From PNOJ01 sp016706845 (GTDB lineage: Bacteria > Krumholzibacteriota > Krumholzibacteriia > LZORAL124-64-63): a stretch of 26,818 bases of DNA. The DNA lies in the NCBI GenBank assembly GCA_016706845.1, contig JADJIV010000050.1, positions 1 through 26,818 on the forward strand, written 5' to 3'. The first letter of the stretch is position 1, and each line of letters starts with the position of its first letter. The translations under genes were made by a program, and so were the position numbers. This document shows positions 14,427 through 23,746 of this stretch, piece by piece. The notes beneath the pieces are model-generated. The model did no database searches. It worked only from the letters and a program-made list of their open reading frames with translations, and was not told the DNA's origin.

Positions 14427-16591
14427 ATGCACACATCGCCCAAGACAATCGCCGGCCTGGCCGCCCTCCTGCTGTGCGTCGCGCTCCTGTCGCCCGTCGC
14501 GGGCTTCACTGCGCCCGCCCCCGATCGGGCCGCGGACGATCACATCCTGGCCGACCTGAGTCCCGACTCCTGGGCGTACGAAGGCAAGGCGCAGGCCCTG
14601 TCCGCCGCCGCCGCCGCCGGCCGGATGACCGAGATGACGTCCGAGCAGGCCGCGATCGACGTCCTCCACTACATGCTGTACCTCGGCGTGGACATCGCGC
14701 AGGAAACCCTCAGCGGCGTCTGCCTCGTCACCTTCACGCCGGTCGAGCCCGGCGTCGGCGAGCTGGTTCTGGATTACGTCGCCAACATGGGCGTCGGCAC
14801 CGTCGGCGCCATTGACGCGACGTTCACGCCGCTGCTCTGGGAGCGCGACGGTGACCTGCTGCGCGTGCAGCTGGCGGCGCCCGTCTCGCCCGGCGACACG
14901 CTGACCGTCATGGTGTCCTTCGACGGCGCACCGCAACCGGACGGGTTCTTCGGCTTCCAGTTCAAGACAAGGCCCGACGGCGGTCCCATCGCCGCCAGCC
15001 TCAGCGAACCCTGGAGCGCCCGCTCCTGGTGGCCGTGCAAGGACTACCCCCTGGACAAGGCCACCTGCGACATCATGCTGACGGTGCCCGCGGGCCTGAC
15101 CGGCGTCTCCAACGGCGCGCCGCTGGCCGCGCCGCCACCGCACCCCTATCTGAACGGCGCCGTCGTCGCCTCTCTGCCCGGCTCGCCCCTGCCGGTTCTC
15201 GACGACGCGACGACCGACCTCTTCTGCTGGCGCGAGGCGCGCCCCATCAGCACCTACCACCTGTCGGTCGCCGTCAGCGACTACGTCTTGCTGCAGGAGA
15301 CCTACCACGGCCAGGAGGGCGACCTCCAGCTGACCCATTACGTCTACCCCGACCTCGTCGAGGAGGCCGCCGTCGATTTCGACAACCTCAGCGACATGAT
15401 GGCCTTCTGCGAGGAGAAGTTCGGAGCCTATCCCTACCCGGACGAGAAGTACGGCATGGCCCTGTTCGAGTGGGAAGGCGCCATGGAGCACCCCACGGCC
15501 ACCTCCTACGGGTCGCACTTCGTGCGCGGCGACCACTTCTTCGACACCATCGTCATGCACGAGCTGTCGCACCAGTGGTTCGGCAACAAGGTCACCTGCG
15601 CCGACTGGACCCACATCTGGCTGAACGAGGGCTTCGCGACCTACGTCGAGGGTCTCTGGCGCGAGCGCAACTCCGGCCCGAACGCCCTGAAGTGGTTCAT
15701 GAAGGCGCGCAGCAACTTCACGTGGTGGGACACGCCCCTGCTGCGGGAAGCCGGCGTCACCGATCCCTGGTACTACTTCGATGACCTGGTCTACCACAAG
15801 GGCGCCTGGGTGCTGCACATGCTGCGGCGGGTGCTCGGTGACCAGATGTTCTTCGACTGCCTGCGCGACTACATCGCGGACCGCGACCAGTCCCACGCGA
15901 CGGTGTCCACCCCGGACTTCGTCAACTCGTGCGAGCGCACCAGCCGCCGCCAGCTCGACTGGTTCTTCGACCAGTGGCTCCTGCGCACCACCCATCCCCA
16001 GCTGTCCCTGTCCTGGCTCAACGAGTCGGAGGCCGGGCAGAACATGCTGCACATCGACCTGCGACAGGTCCAGCCGCCGGATCCCCTGACCGGTGACGAA
16101 CCCTTTGTTTTCCCGCTGGATCTGACGCTCGCTACGGCCGCCGGTGACATCCCGTTGACCTTGTGGGTGGACCGGCGGGTCTTGGACTTCCGACTGCCCG
16201 TCAGCGCCACGGTGACCGGGGTGACGATCGATCCCCAGGGATGGCTGCTGCACTCCGCCGACGTCATCGTCGCGGTGGGCGACGGCGGCGCCGGCCCGGG
16301 TCTGACCCTGCAGCCCCCGCTGCCCAACCCCTTCCACGGCCGCGGCGTCCTGCGCTGGCGAACCGCCGCCGCGAGCAGCGACCGCCTCGAGATCCACGAC
16401 CTCCGCGGCCGCCTCGTCCACGAGCGCACCCTGTCCCCGGCGCCCGCCGGCGATCGCGCCGCGACCTGGGACGGACACGACCGGGACGGGCGCGCCTGCC
16501 TGGCCGGCGTCTACTTCGCCACCCTCGTCAGCAGCCCCAGGACGGCTCCGCAGCGGACCACCGCACCGTCAAGATCACCCTCGCCCGTTGA
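14427..16591 (+). CDS. Secreted M1-family aminopeptidase with C-terminal FlgD/T9SS-like domain, frameshift near the end
   Basis: A zinc metallopeptidase of about 721 residues. The start ATG at 14427 gives a clear signal peptide (IAGLAALLLCVALLSPVAG); a GTG at 14373 would only add 18 non-signal residues. Motifs: substrate-anchoring GAMEH (about 352), HELSHQWFGNKVTCADWTHI (HExxH at about 378) and the third ligand in WLNEGFATY. After about residue 630 comes PPLPNPFHGRGVLRWR, then IHDLRGRLV, WDGHDRDGRACLAGVYFATL, a FlgD-Ig sorting-type domain. The frame then runs on into thiI, but the neighbouring frame encodes QDGSAADHRTVKITLAR and stops at 16591, the normal end of such domains. One missing C in the CCCC near 16538 explains this. 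It digests extracellular or periplasmic peptides. Confidence 0.88.
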
Positions 16592-16664
16592 CATCGCCCG
16601 CATGGGGCGCATCCTTGGGGCTGATCAGCGGCCCCGGTTCCCATCCCTCGTCGACGGAGACCCC

Positions 16665-17903
16665 GTGCACGACAGCCTCCCGACCGACGGCGACCGTACG
16701 GTCATCAGCGCCCACTACGCGGAGATCGCCCTGAAGGGCAAGAACCGCCACCTGTTCCTGCTGCGCCTGCGCAACAACATGATGGCGCAGCTGCGCGGCG
16801 AGCCGGTGGTCGCCATCAACCACATCGAGAGCCGCCTGCTGCTGCGCCTGGGCGACCCGGCCGCCGCGCTGCGCGCCGCGAAGCTGCAGCGGGTGCCCGG
16901 CATCCAGAACCTGTCGCTGGCCGCATCGGTGGCGCGCACCGGCGACGACGAGGCCGACCTGGACCACGCCGGCGCGATCGCCGCCGCGATGACCCGCCGC
17001 GAAGCGGGCGGCGCCCGCACCTTCAAGGTGGACACGCGCCGCTCCGACCGGGCGTTCCCGGTCCCCTCGCCGCAGATCAGCGCGCGCCTGGGCGCCGCGA
17101 TCGTCGCGGCGACCGCCCTGCCCGTGGACCTCCACGCCCCCGAGTTCACGGTCCACGTGCTGGTGATGAAGCGGGAAATCCTGATCTTCGCGCAGAAGCT
17201 GCCCGGCTGCGGCGGCCTGCCCGTCGGCTCCAGCGGACGCGTGACGGTCCTGATGTCGGGGGGGATCGACTCGCCGGTGGCGGCGTGGATGATGATGCGG
17301 CGGGGCTGCCGCCCCGAGTTCGTGCACTTCTACCCGGGGCGCGGCGTCGCCGAGGCCGACTCCGCCAAGATCGAGCGCCTGGTCGCCGTCCTGGCGGGCT
17401 ACGCCCCCCAGCCGCTGGTGCTGCACCTGGTGCCGTCCTACCCGTACGAGACGCGCGCCGTGGGCACGATCGAGGACGCCTACGACATGGTGCTGTTCCG
17501 GCGCTACATGTTCAAAACGGCGGTGCGCTTCGCGCGGCGGGAGAACTGCCAGGCGGTAATCGCCGGCGACAGCGTCGGCCAGGTCGCCAGTCAGACTCTG
17601 CCCAACCTCGCAGCGATCACCCCGGACATCCGGCTGCCGATCCTGCGGCCGCTGATCGGCATGGACAAGCTCGAGATCACCGCACTGAGCCGCCGCATCG
17701 GCGCCTACGACATCTCCATCGAGCCGCACCGCGACTGCTGCTCGATCCGCTCGCCGCGACCGGTGCTCAACGCCCGCGCCGTCCGCCTGCTGGAGCTGTC
17801 GGAACGGATCGGCCTCGACGAAGCGGTGAACGAGGCGCTGCACACCTCGACCAAACTGCGGATCGGCCCGCAGGGCCGCGTCGCCGCGGAGCCGGAGGCC
17901 TGA
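16665..17903 (+). CDS. thiI: tRNA 4-thiouridine synthase / thiamine biosynthesis sulfurtransferase ThiI
   Basis: A 412-residue protein starting at GTG 16665 (GGAG just upstream, product VHDSLPTDGDRTVISAHYAE). An N-terminal ferredoxin-like/THUMP part (AEIALKGKNRHLFLLRLRNN onward) is followed by the PP-loop VTVLMSGGIDSPVAAWMM (S-G-G-I-D-S at about 198-203). AGDSVGQVASQTLPNLAAI and the late DCCSIRSP segment hold the position of the catalytic Cys. ThiI adenylates U8 of tRNA and inserts sulfur delivered by IscS; some also serve thiamine synthesis. There is no C-terminal rhodanese domain, as in most non-enteric ThiI. The upstream frame is open back into the M1 gene only because of a sequence error, so this is not a real fusion. 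The stop is 7 bp from the convergent NlpC gene. Confidence 0.92.
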   Translation: MHDSLPTDGDRTVISAHYAEIALKGKNRHLFLLRLRNNMMAQLRGEPVVAINHIESRLLLRLGDPAAALRAAKLQRVPGIQNLSLAASVARTGDDEADLDHAGAIAAAMTRREAGGARTFKVDTRRSDRAFPVPSPQISARLGAAIVAATALPVDLHAPEFTVHVLVMKREILIFAQKLPGCGGLPVGSSGRVTVLMSGGIDSPVAAWMMMRRGCRPEFVHFYPGRGVAEADSAKIERLVAVLAGYAPQPLVLHLVPSYPYETRAVGTIEDAYDMVLFRRYMFKTAVRFARRENCQAVIAGDSVGQVASQTLPNLAAITPDIRLPILRPLIGMDKLEITALSRRIGAYDISIEPHRDCCSIRSPRPVLNARAVRLLELSERIGLDEAVNEALHTSTKLRIGPQGRVAAEPEA

Positions 17904-17910
17904 CCCCCGC

Positions 17911-18570
17911 TCAGTCCGGCAGCACGCGCCGGATCGTCTCGAGGCTCTTGGTCCACCAGGGTTCGTCCAGACTATCGATCTGCACGCGCCCCCCCGTGGA
18001 CGTCGAGTGGATGAAATCCCCGTGCCCGATGTAGATCCCCACGTGCGAGATCCGCCCCCGCCCGTTGTTGAAGCAGAGCAGGTCGCCCACGCGCAGCTCG
18101 TCCTTCGGCACGTGATGGGCGTAGCGCGCCTGCTCCACCGACGACCGCGGCAGCTCGACTCCGACCTTCTTGTAGATGAACCGCGCGAACCCGCTGCAGT
18201 CGAACCCCTTGACCGTCGAGCCCCCGTACCGGTAGGGCGTGCCCAGGTGCTCCATGGCCAGCCGGCAGACCTCCAGCCCGTCCGCCGTCACGGCCCCGGC
18301 CTCCGGCGCCGCCGCCTCTCCGGCCAGGGTGTCGGCCGGCGTCCCCTGCGGCATGCCCACGGGCGGCCGCCGCGTCCCACCCTGCGCCCGCTCGCGTCCG
18401 GGGCGCGACCGGTCGGGCCGATCGCTCTCGGGCCGGGCCACGGGCTGGTCGCTGAGCGGCGGCAGCTGGCCGCGGCGATGGGGGGCGCAGCCGGGCGTGA
18501 GCAGGAGCAGGCCTGCCAGGAGAAGGAGGAGGGTGATGAGGGAAGGGCGATTGGGGGAGGTCTGCAACAT
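17911..18570 (-). CDS. NlpC/P60-family lipoprotein (peptidoglycan endopeptidase)
   Basis: About 219 residues from ATG 18570. A lipoprotein signal peptide (SLITLLLLLAGLLLLTPGC) is followed by a low-complexity Pro/Arg/Asp linker of about 70 residues. Then comes a C-terminal NlpC/P60 papain-like domain: LGTPYRYGGSTVKGFDCSGF (catalytic Cys), RVGDLLCFNN, and ISHVGIYIGHGDFIHS with catalytic His and polar partner. It cuts stem-peptide cross-links of peptidoglycan from its membrane anchor. A GTG at 18606 is an alternative start but would put 12 charged residues before the signal. It is convergent with thiI and divergent from the RNA methyltransferase gene. Confidence 0.88.
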   Translation of the reverse strand: MLQTSPNRPSLITLLLLLAGLLLLTPGCAPHRRGQLPPLSDQPVARPESDRPDRSRPGRERAQGGTRRPPVGMPQGTPADTLAGEAAAPEAGAVTADGLEVCRLAMEHLGTPYRYGGSTVKGFDCSGFARFIYKKVGVELPRSSVEQARYAHHVPKDELRVGDLLCFNNGRGRISHVGIYIGHGDFIHSTSTGGRVQIDSLDEPWWTKSLETIRRVLPD

Positions 18571-18804
18571 GTCGGGCAGTCTACCCGCCCCCTCCCACTC
18601 TGTCACCCGGTTGTGCCGTCGAAAATGTGTCTCGCCATTTATGATCCATATAAATACATAAATTTATCTGTAATTCACCATTATAAGCGGGTTCACGCGG
18701 CTCTCCAGCCCCGAACACAATCTCCGCGGCACAACCCAACCCTTGGCGGTGGAGGGGGCGGGTGTTAGTTTGGGGGGCCTTCTCACCATTTCCAAGGATC
18801 CCAA
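18571..18804. other. AT-rich divergent promoter region
   Basis: The 234 bp between the NlpC gene (minus) and the RNA methyltransferase gene (plus) contain a strikingly AT-rich island at about 18640-18686, including the perfect palindrome ATAAATTTAT (18658-18667) and an ATTATAAG where TATAAT reads on the minus strand (18685-18680). It probably carries promoters for both genes, but I cannot pair convincing -35 boxes. No coding potential is seen. Confidence 0.5.
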
Positions 18805-20199
18805 ATGAACGACCTCCATTCCCCGCCCCCCCCCGGCGTCCCGACGCCCGCCCCCCTGAACATGGGGGACGTTTTCGAAACCGCCATCGTGAAGCTGGTC
18901 ACCGGCGGGTCCGGCCTGGGGCGCAGCCCCGACGGGCAGGCCGTCTTCGTATCCGGCACCGCGGCGGGCGACCGGGTGCGCGCTCGGGTGACGCGCCGGC
19001 GTAAGGGATTCGTCGAGGCCGAGCTGGTCGAGGTGCTCGTCCCGTCGACCGACCGCGTCGAGCCACCGCTGGGCGAACTGGGGTCGCTGTCGGGTTGTGA
19101 TCTGCAGCATCTGTCGGTGGAGGCCCAACTGCGGGCCAAGACGGAGATCGTGCGCGACTGCCTGGCCCGGATCGCCGGTCTCGATCTGGGCGACCGCCTC
19201 GAGGGGCCGGTGCCCGCCGGACCCGCGCTGGGGTACCGCAACAAGGTCCGCCTGTGGCGGACTCCGGCCGGGCCGTACGGCATGCTCCGCCACGACAGCC
19301 ACGAGGTCCTGCCGATCGAGCGGCACGGCCTGATGCCGGACGCCTTCAACGACGACATCCTGCCCTTCGTGGTCACGTTGCCGCCCGCGGACCAGATCGT
19401 GGTGCGCCTGGACCACCAGGACCGCTTCCTGGTGTCGCTGTTCGGCGAGCCGGGCCGCGCGCGGATGCTCAAGGCGGTGCTCAAGAAGCTGCCCGACGGC
19501 GAGGCGCCGCACCCGAAGTGCCTGGGCATCCTCTACAACAACCGGCCCCTGTGGGGCCGCGACCACCTGGTGATCCAGCTCGCCGACCGCACCTACCGTG
19601 TGCACGCCACGAGCTTCTTCCAGACGAACTACCGGGAGACCGAGGCCGCCGTTGCGCTCGTCCGCGGTTGGCTGGACGAGGCCGGCGTGACCGCCGCGGC
19701 GCCGGGCGCCGCGCTGCTGGACCTCTACGCCGGTGTCGGGCTGTTCAGCCTGGCGCTGGACGACCGCTTCGCGCGCATCGTGGCCGTCGAAAGCGACGCG
19801 GGCGCGGTCCGCGACGCCCGCAACAACGTCAAGCGGGACCGCGCCGCCGCCGCCCGCACCGCCGTGATCGACACCCCGGTCGAGCGAGCCGTCCTGTCCT
19901 GGAAGACCGGCGATCCCTCCGACCAGCCCGGCAATCCGGGCGATCCCGCCGGAGCGCTCGACTGGGCCGCCACGACGGTCGTCGTCGATCCGCCGCGCAC
20001 CGGCCTGGGCGAGCAGGTGGCGAAGGACCTCGCCGCTTTCGGCCCCGCACGCGTGCTGTACATGAGCTGCGATCCGGCGACCTTCGCCCGGGACGTCAAG
20101 ACGCTGGGCGAGGGGGGCTACGCGCTGAAGAGGGCGCGGGTGATCGACATGTTCCCGATGACGGGGCACGTCGAGGTGCTGGGCGAACTGACGCGCTGA
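18805..20199 (+). CDS. TrmA/RlmD-family RNA (uracil-5-)-methyltransferase lacking most iron-sulfur cysteines
   Basis: A 464-residue protein from ATG 18805 (AAGG upstream). An N-terminal TRAM domain (VKLVTGGSGLGRSPDGQAVF) is followed by the RumA-type central domain and a SAM methyltransferase domain: HATSFFQTNYRE, LLDLYAGVGLFSLAL (SAM loop), VVVDPPRTGLGEQ, and LYMSCDPATFARDV with the catalytic Cys at about 421. It methylates uridine in 23S rRNA or tRNA. RlmD-type enzymes normally have three clustered Cys (C-x5-C-G-G-C) plus one more binding a 4Fe-4S cluster. Here the segment reads GELGSLSGCDLQHLSVEAQ with only the last Cys (about residue 97), so the cluster is probably absent. The exact target base is uncertain, so no gene symbol is given. 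Confidence 0.88.
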   Translation: MNDLHSPPPPGVPTPAPLNMGDVFETAIVKLVTGGSGLGRSPDGQAVFVSGTAAGDRVRARVTRRRKGFVEAELVEVLVPSTDRVEPPLGELGSLSGCDLQHLSVEAQLRAKTEIVRDCLARIAGLDLGDRLEGPVPAGPALGYRNKVRLWRTPAGPYGMLRHDSHEVLPIERHGLMPDAFNDDILPFVVTLPPADQIVVRLDHQDRFLVSLFGEPGRARMLKAVLKKLPDGEAPHPKCLGILYNNRPLWGRDHLVIQLADRTYRVHATSFFQTNYRETEAAVALVRGWLDEAGVTAAAPGAALLDLYAGVGLFSLALDDRFARIVAVESDAGAVRDARNNVKRDRAAAARTAVIDTPVERAVLSWKTGDPSDQPGNPGDPAGALDWAATTVVVDPPRTGLGEQVAKDLAAFGPARVLYMSCDPATFARDVKTLGEGGYALKRARVIDMFPMTGHVEVLGELTR

Positions 20200-20205
20200 A
20201 ACGGA

Positions 20206-20240
20206 GCGCGGGAGGGGCCGGCCGCCGTCCCCTCCCGCGC
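20206..20240. terminator. Strong hairpin between convergent genes
   Basis: A perfect 12-bp inverted repeat (20206-20217 GCGCGGGAGGGG with 20229-20240) around an 11-base loop, 6 bp after the methyltransferase stop and 23 bp after the convergent secreted-protein stop. No T-run on either side; the position strongly suggests bidirectional termination. Confidence 0.7.
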
Positions 20241-20263
20241 GCATTCCTGCCGAAGTCCGACGG

Positions 20264-21329
20264 TCACCGGTACAGGCTCTTGACCGCCCCCAGCTCTGAT
20301 CCTCGTTCGCCGCGGCCGTCAGTGCGAGGCCCGTCACCATCAGGTCGATCTCGTACTCGTAGGGCGTGGCGCCGGTGGGCGACGTCGTGCTGGCCGGCAG
20401 GATGTACAACCGGACGACCGTGCCGGGATTCAGGGACAGGTCGAAGCCTCCGGTTTCGCCGCGACCGCCGTGCACCGTGGCCAGGATATCCGGGTCGGAG
20501 CAGTCGTCGGACGAGAGCGCCAGGATGGAGGTCGTCCAGTCGGCGTCGTAATCGCAGTGCAGCAATCCCTCCGGTCCCACCGTCACTTCCATCCAGTCGG
20601 TGTCGAAGTCGAGTCCGTCGGACCCGATGCGCCAGCCGGACTTCACGCACATGTGGACGACTCCGTCGAGACCGCCGGCCAGTTCCTGGAAGAGCAGCCC
20701 GCTGGAACAGCCGCCGTTGTAGAGGTCCTGTGTGCCGTTCGCCAGGGGGGGCTCCCCCTCGGCCCGGATGCCGGCCGGACAGTCCATGTCGTAGAGCGAA
20801 GCTGTGTCGACGTCCAGCACGTAGTCGCCGGCTTCGCCTTCGTAGCCGTCGATCACGATGTAGTAGGTCGTCAGGCCCGAGAGTTCGAGGTATTCGATCT
20901 TCGAGGCGAAGGGCAGGCAGACCGCATCGCCCGGCATGTAGAAATCGTCGTTGCACGCGACGACCTCGCCGGTGTCGTCGTAGACGTAGACCTTGGTGTC
21001 GTAGTCCGAGTGGCAGAGGTCGATCGAGATCGGGCCGGTCGAGGTCGGCGTGTAGGTGTAGACCACGTCGGGCGACTGGCTGCCCTCGAAGGGGCAGGCC
21101 TCGTCGTAGTCGTCGACGGCGCCGAGCGTCGTGCCGCTGTCCGAGTACGGCAGCGAGGGGATCTCCACGGCGGTCGCCATCGTCTCGCCGCCGACCCGCG
21201 ACGAGGCGGGTGCGGGGCGGCCGGTCCGCCGCCGTGGCGGGGCTTGGCGGAGAACGGGTCGGCGGCCGCCGGGGCGGCCGTGGCCGCGCCGATCAGCAAC
21301 AGGGCGGGCAGCAGCAGCTTCGCGTTCAT
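20264..21329 (-). CDS. Secreted PPC-like protein, paralog A of the SWGxxKxxYR family (frameshifted twice)
   Basis: About 354 residues. The start ATG at 21329 follows AGGAGGAG; the signal peptide is MNAKLLLPALLLIGAATA... A first slip near 21207-21220 joins the signal region to SSRVGGETMATAVEI. Then comes a PPC-like beta domain: DDYDEACP, SPDVVYTYTP, SIDLCHSDYDTKVYVYDD, VVACNDDF and YYIVIDGYEGEAGDYVLDV. After a Cys-containing link (MDCPAGIRAEGEPP ... GGCSSG) there is a second beta-rich half. The frame slips again in a G-run at about 20293, beyond which the other frame gives AVKSLYR and a stop at 20264, completing a tail shared with the two upstream paralogs. Function unknown; likely surface or secreted. 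Confidence 0.72.
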
Positions 21330-21373
21330 CGGCTTCTCCTCCTGGGTATCGTCCATGGCGGGCGGACGGTCCG

Positions 21374-21401
21374 ATCCTACCAGCGGGCGCCGCCGGGTCC
21401 A
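21374..21401 (-). promoter_or_regulatory. Candidate promoter of paralog A
   Basis: On the minus strand TGGACC (21401-21396), a 16-bp spacer and TAGGAT (21379-21374) lie 45 bp before the ATG of paralog A; TG precedes the -10 by one base (extended -10). Confidence 0.35.
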
Positions 21402-21410
21402 GAGATATCG

Positions 21411-21426
21411 AACGGGACGGCCCGTT
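21411..21426 (-). terminator. Small hairpin overlapping the stop of paralog B
   Basis: AACGGG-acgg-CCCGTT (21411-21426) forms a perfect 6-bp stem that begins at the last base of the TAA stop of paralog B. No T-run; a weak terminator or mRNA-end structure. Confidence 0.35.
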
Positions 21427-22423
21427 TACCGGTAGGCGGCCTTGAGCGCCCCCCAGCTCGACACCTCGTTCGCCGTGGGAGTCTCCTGGCCGTCGATGCG
21501 CAGGAGCAGGCCGTATTCCAAGGGCAGCACGACGCCCGGGTCGAAGAAGGGCGACGGGGCCAGCTCGACCCAGACCGGCGTGCCGGGGGCGAGGCGGACG
21601 TCCAGGGCCGCGGGGGCGTTCGCCGTGGCGGTGACGAACCCGTAGTACACGGCGTAGACGCAGGAGGTCCTGCGCACGATGAGCTCCGTCGCCCGCTCGG
21701 CGGCGAGCTCGAAGTGGAGCAGCCCGCCCTGGCCGGTGAAGACCGTCAGCCAGTCCTCGTCGATCACCGGGGCGCCGGGGTAGCCGTTCCAGTTGGAGCG
21801 GAAGCAGGCGAGGGTCGAGCCGGCGGCGTCGACCGGCAGCTTCTGGAACCTGGCCGGCAGGCCCGCGCAGGTGCAGCCGCAGTTGTAGGTGTCGTCGACG
21901 CCGAACACCGGCGGCGGTTCGCCTTCGGCCTGGGCGCCGTCGGGGCAGGCCAGGACCGGGATGCCGGCGGCGTCGACCGCCAGTGTGTAGCCGCCGCTGT
22001 GGCCGCCGAAACCGTCGACGACGATGTAGTAGGAAACGCCGGCCTCGAGCAGCACGGCGTCGATCCGCGAAAGTCGGTGGGGTGGCAGGGGTGGGCCGGG
22101 CCGACGATGTCGTCGTTGCAGGCCACGAGCGTCCGGGCGTCGTCGTAGATGTAGACGCGGGTATCGAAGTTCGAGCCGCAGAGATCGACGACGACGTACG
22201 TGTCGGCGGGCAGCGCGAGCGCGTAGACGACGTCCGGCGACCCGATCCCGCCCCAGGAGCAGGGCTCGTCGTAATCGTCGTTCGCCGGCTGGGTGGTGCC
22301 CGTGTCGAAGTACGGCAGGGCCGCGATGGGCGTGGCGGTTTCGATGGTGTCGCCGCCGACGCGCTGGCCGGCGGCCGGCGCCGCGGCGATCAGCACGGCG
22401 AACAGCGGGATCGTCGCTTTCAT
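21426..22423 (-). CDS. Secreted PPC-like protein, paralog B of the SWGxxKxxYR family (one frameshift)
   Basis: About 332 residues; ATG 22423 follows GAGGGA. The signal peptide MKATIPLFAVLIAAAPAAG leads directly into RVGGDTIETATPIAALPYFD. The first domain has DDYDEPCSWGG, SPDVVYALALP, VVDLCGSNFDTRVYIYDD and LVACNDDI, after which the frame slips at about 22068-22075 into IDAVLLEAGVSYYIVVDGFG. The link region has CPDGAQAEGEPPPVFGVDD and NCGCTC. The second half is Ala/Val-rich strands, and the end is ANEVSSWGALKAAYR. This shares order and motifs with paralogs A and C throughout. Cys residues in each motif probably form disulfides outside the cell. The repeated CNDD and YYIVxDG motifs resemble bacterial pre-peptidase C-terminal (PPC) domains. 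Role unknown. Confidence 0.75.
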
Positions 22424-22497
22424 CGGTTCCCTCTCTCGAGCGGGCGGCCGGCCGATGAAGTTAAGGAACTCCGCGTGCCGGCGGTACGTGCAGCTCC

Positions 22498-23545
22498 TCA
22501 GCGGTACGCGGCCTTGATCTCACCCCAGCTCGACGCCTCGTTCGCCGTGGTCGTCGCCTGGCCCGTCACGGTCAGGTGGAGGTCGTACTCCAGGGGCAGG
22601 ATGAAGCCGGGATCGACTTCGGGCAACGGGGACAGCACGATCCACACCGGCGTGCCCGGGTCGAGCGGGACATCCAGCACGGCGACCTCGCCGGGTACCG
22701 CCGCGACGAAGCCGTAGTACTCGGCGAACTCGCAGCTGGTCGCCAGCACGAGGAGCTCCGATGGCCACTCCGTCACCAGTTCGCAGTGGAGCTGCCCGTC
22801 CGCACCGACGGCGGTCGCGATCCAGTCGAAGTCGCGCACGCTGCCGCCGGGGATGCCGTTCCAGCCGGAGCGGAAGCAGGCGAAGCTCGTACCGGCGGAG
22901 TCGATGCCGAGCTTCTGGAAGCGGGCCGGCGGATTAGCGGCAACCGCAGTTGTACGCGTCATCGATCCCCGTACACCATCGGAGGCTCGCCTTCGACCTG
23001 GGCGCCGTCGGGGCAGTCAAGTCGGGGCTATCGACGGACACCGACGGAGCGTAGTCGCCGCTGTTGCCGCCATAGCCGTCGATGATGATGAAGTAGGGAT
23101 GCCGACCTCGAGCAGCAGGACGCGTCGATCCGCAGGTCAGCCGCTGCACGGCAAGTCCGCGTAGGGGTTGTCGTCATTGCAGGCCACCAGGTTTCACGCA
23201 GGTAGTCGTAGACGAAGACGCGGAGTGTCGTAGCCCGAGCCGCAGAGGTCGATCGCGACGTACGTGTCAGGCGACTGCTTGATGGCGCCAGACCGTCCGG
23301 CGAATCGCTGCCGTCGGACAGATCTCGTCGTAGTCGTTATTCGCGCCGGCGGTGGAGCCCGTGTCGGCGTAGGGCAGCGTGAAGATGCCCACGGCAGTCT
23401 CGATGGTATCGCCGCCGACGCGTGGGCCGGCGACCCGCGGCGCGGCGGGAATGTGCTTCACCTTGACGGGGGCCGTCCGGGACGGGGCGGCCGCGGCCAC
23501 GGCCGCGAGGAACAGGGCCGTGCAGGCCAGGATTATCGTTTTCAT
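22498..23545 (-). CDS. Secreted PPC-like protein, paralog C of the SWGxxKxxYR family (many frameshifts)
   Basis: The region from ATG 23545 to the TGA at 22498 reads as a third family member once several indels between about 22930 and 23330 are bridged. Signal peptide MKTIILACTALFLAAVAAAA, then GPRVGGDTIETAVGIFTLPY and NNDYDEICP. Fragments in changing frames follow: DTYVAIDLCGSGYDT, RVFVYDYLRE, YFIIIDGYGGNSGDY, a link with GIDDAYNCGC. Then an intact second half (ARFQKLGIDSAGTSFACFRS, ILPLEYDLHLTVTGQ) ends ANEASSWGEIKAAYR. It is the first gene of the tandem trio. The breaks are probably sequencing errors rather than decay, because every piece stays conserved with A and B. Confidence 0.62.
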
Positions 23546-23583
23546 CGCTTTTCCCGCTCCTTCGTGGAAAGGCGACCACGCGG

Positions 23584-23611
23584 ATCGTACCACGGTGGCG
23601 CCAGCTGTCAG
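23584..23611 (-). promoter_or_regulatory. Candidate promoter of the paralog trio
   Basis: On the minus strand CTGACA (23611-23606) is followed after 16 bp by TACGAT (23589-23584), 39 bp before the ATG of paralog C. Confidence 0.4.
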
Positions 23612-23630
23612 TCCTCGTACCGATCCGATT

Positions 23631-23659
23631 TTGTGTTCTGGTTCTCAATGTGTTATCAT
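23631..23659 (+). promoter_or_regulatory. Candidate promoter of the large FlgD-domain protein
   Basis: TTGTGT (23631-23636), a 17-bp spacer and TATCAT (23654-23659) point rightwards, about 90 bp before the ATG at 23747. It is divergent from the promoter of the paralog trio. Confidence 0.4.
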
Positions 23660-23746
23660 TGATCAACTTTGAGGCGGATTCGCCCCGCCGCCCCAACAAC
23701 CAGCGCCGGCATCCGCCCCAGGATCCGCACCCGAAGGATGTGCCCG

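Noticed and set aside
14373..17903. A single 1176-residue ORF apparently fusing an M1 aminopeptidase to ThiI
   Set aside because: The normal end of the FlgD domain (VKITLAR, stop at 16591) is in the adjacent frame, and thiI has its own GTG and ribosome site at 16665. One missing C near 16538 creates the false fusion; a secreted peptidase joined to a cytoplasmic tRNA enzyme makes no sense.
19254..22148. A 964-residue plus-strand ORF across the methyltransferase and the PPC-like genes
   Set aside because: Extremely Arg/Pro-rich shadow frame; it crosses a strong terminator and two real genes.
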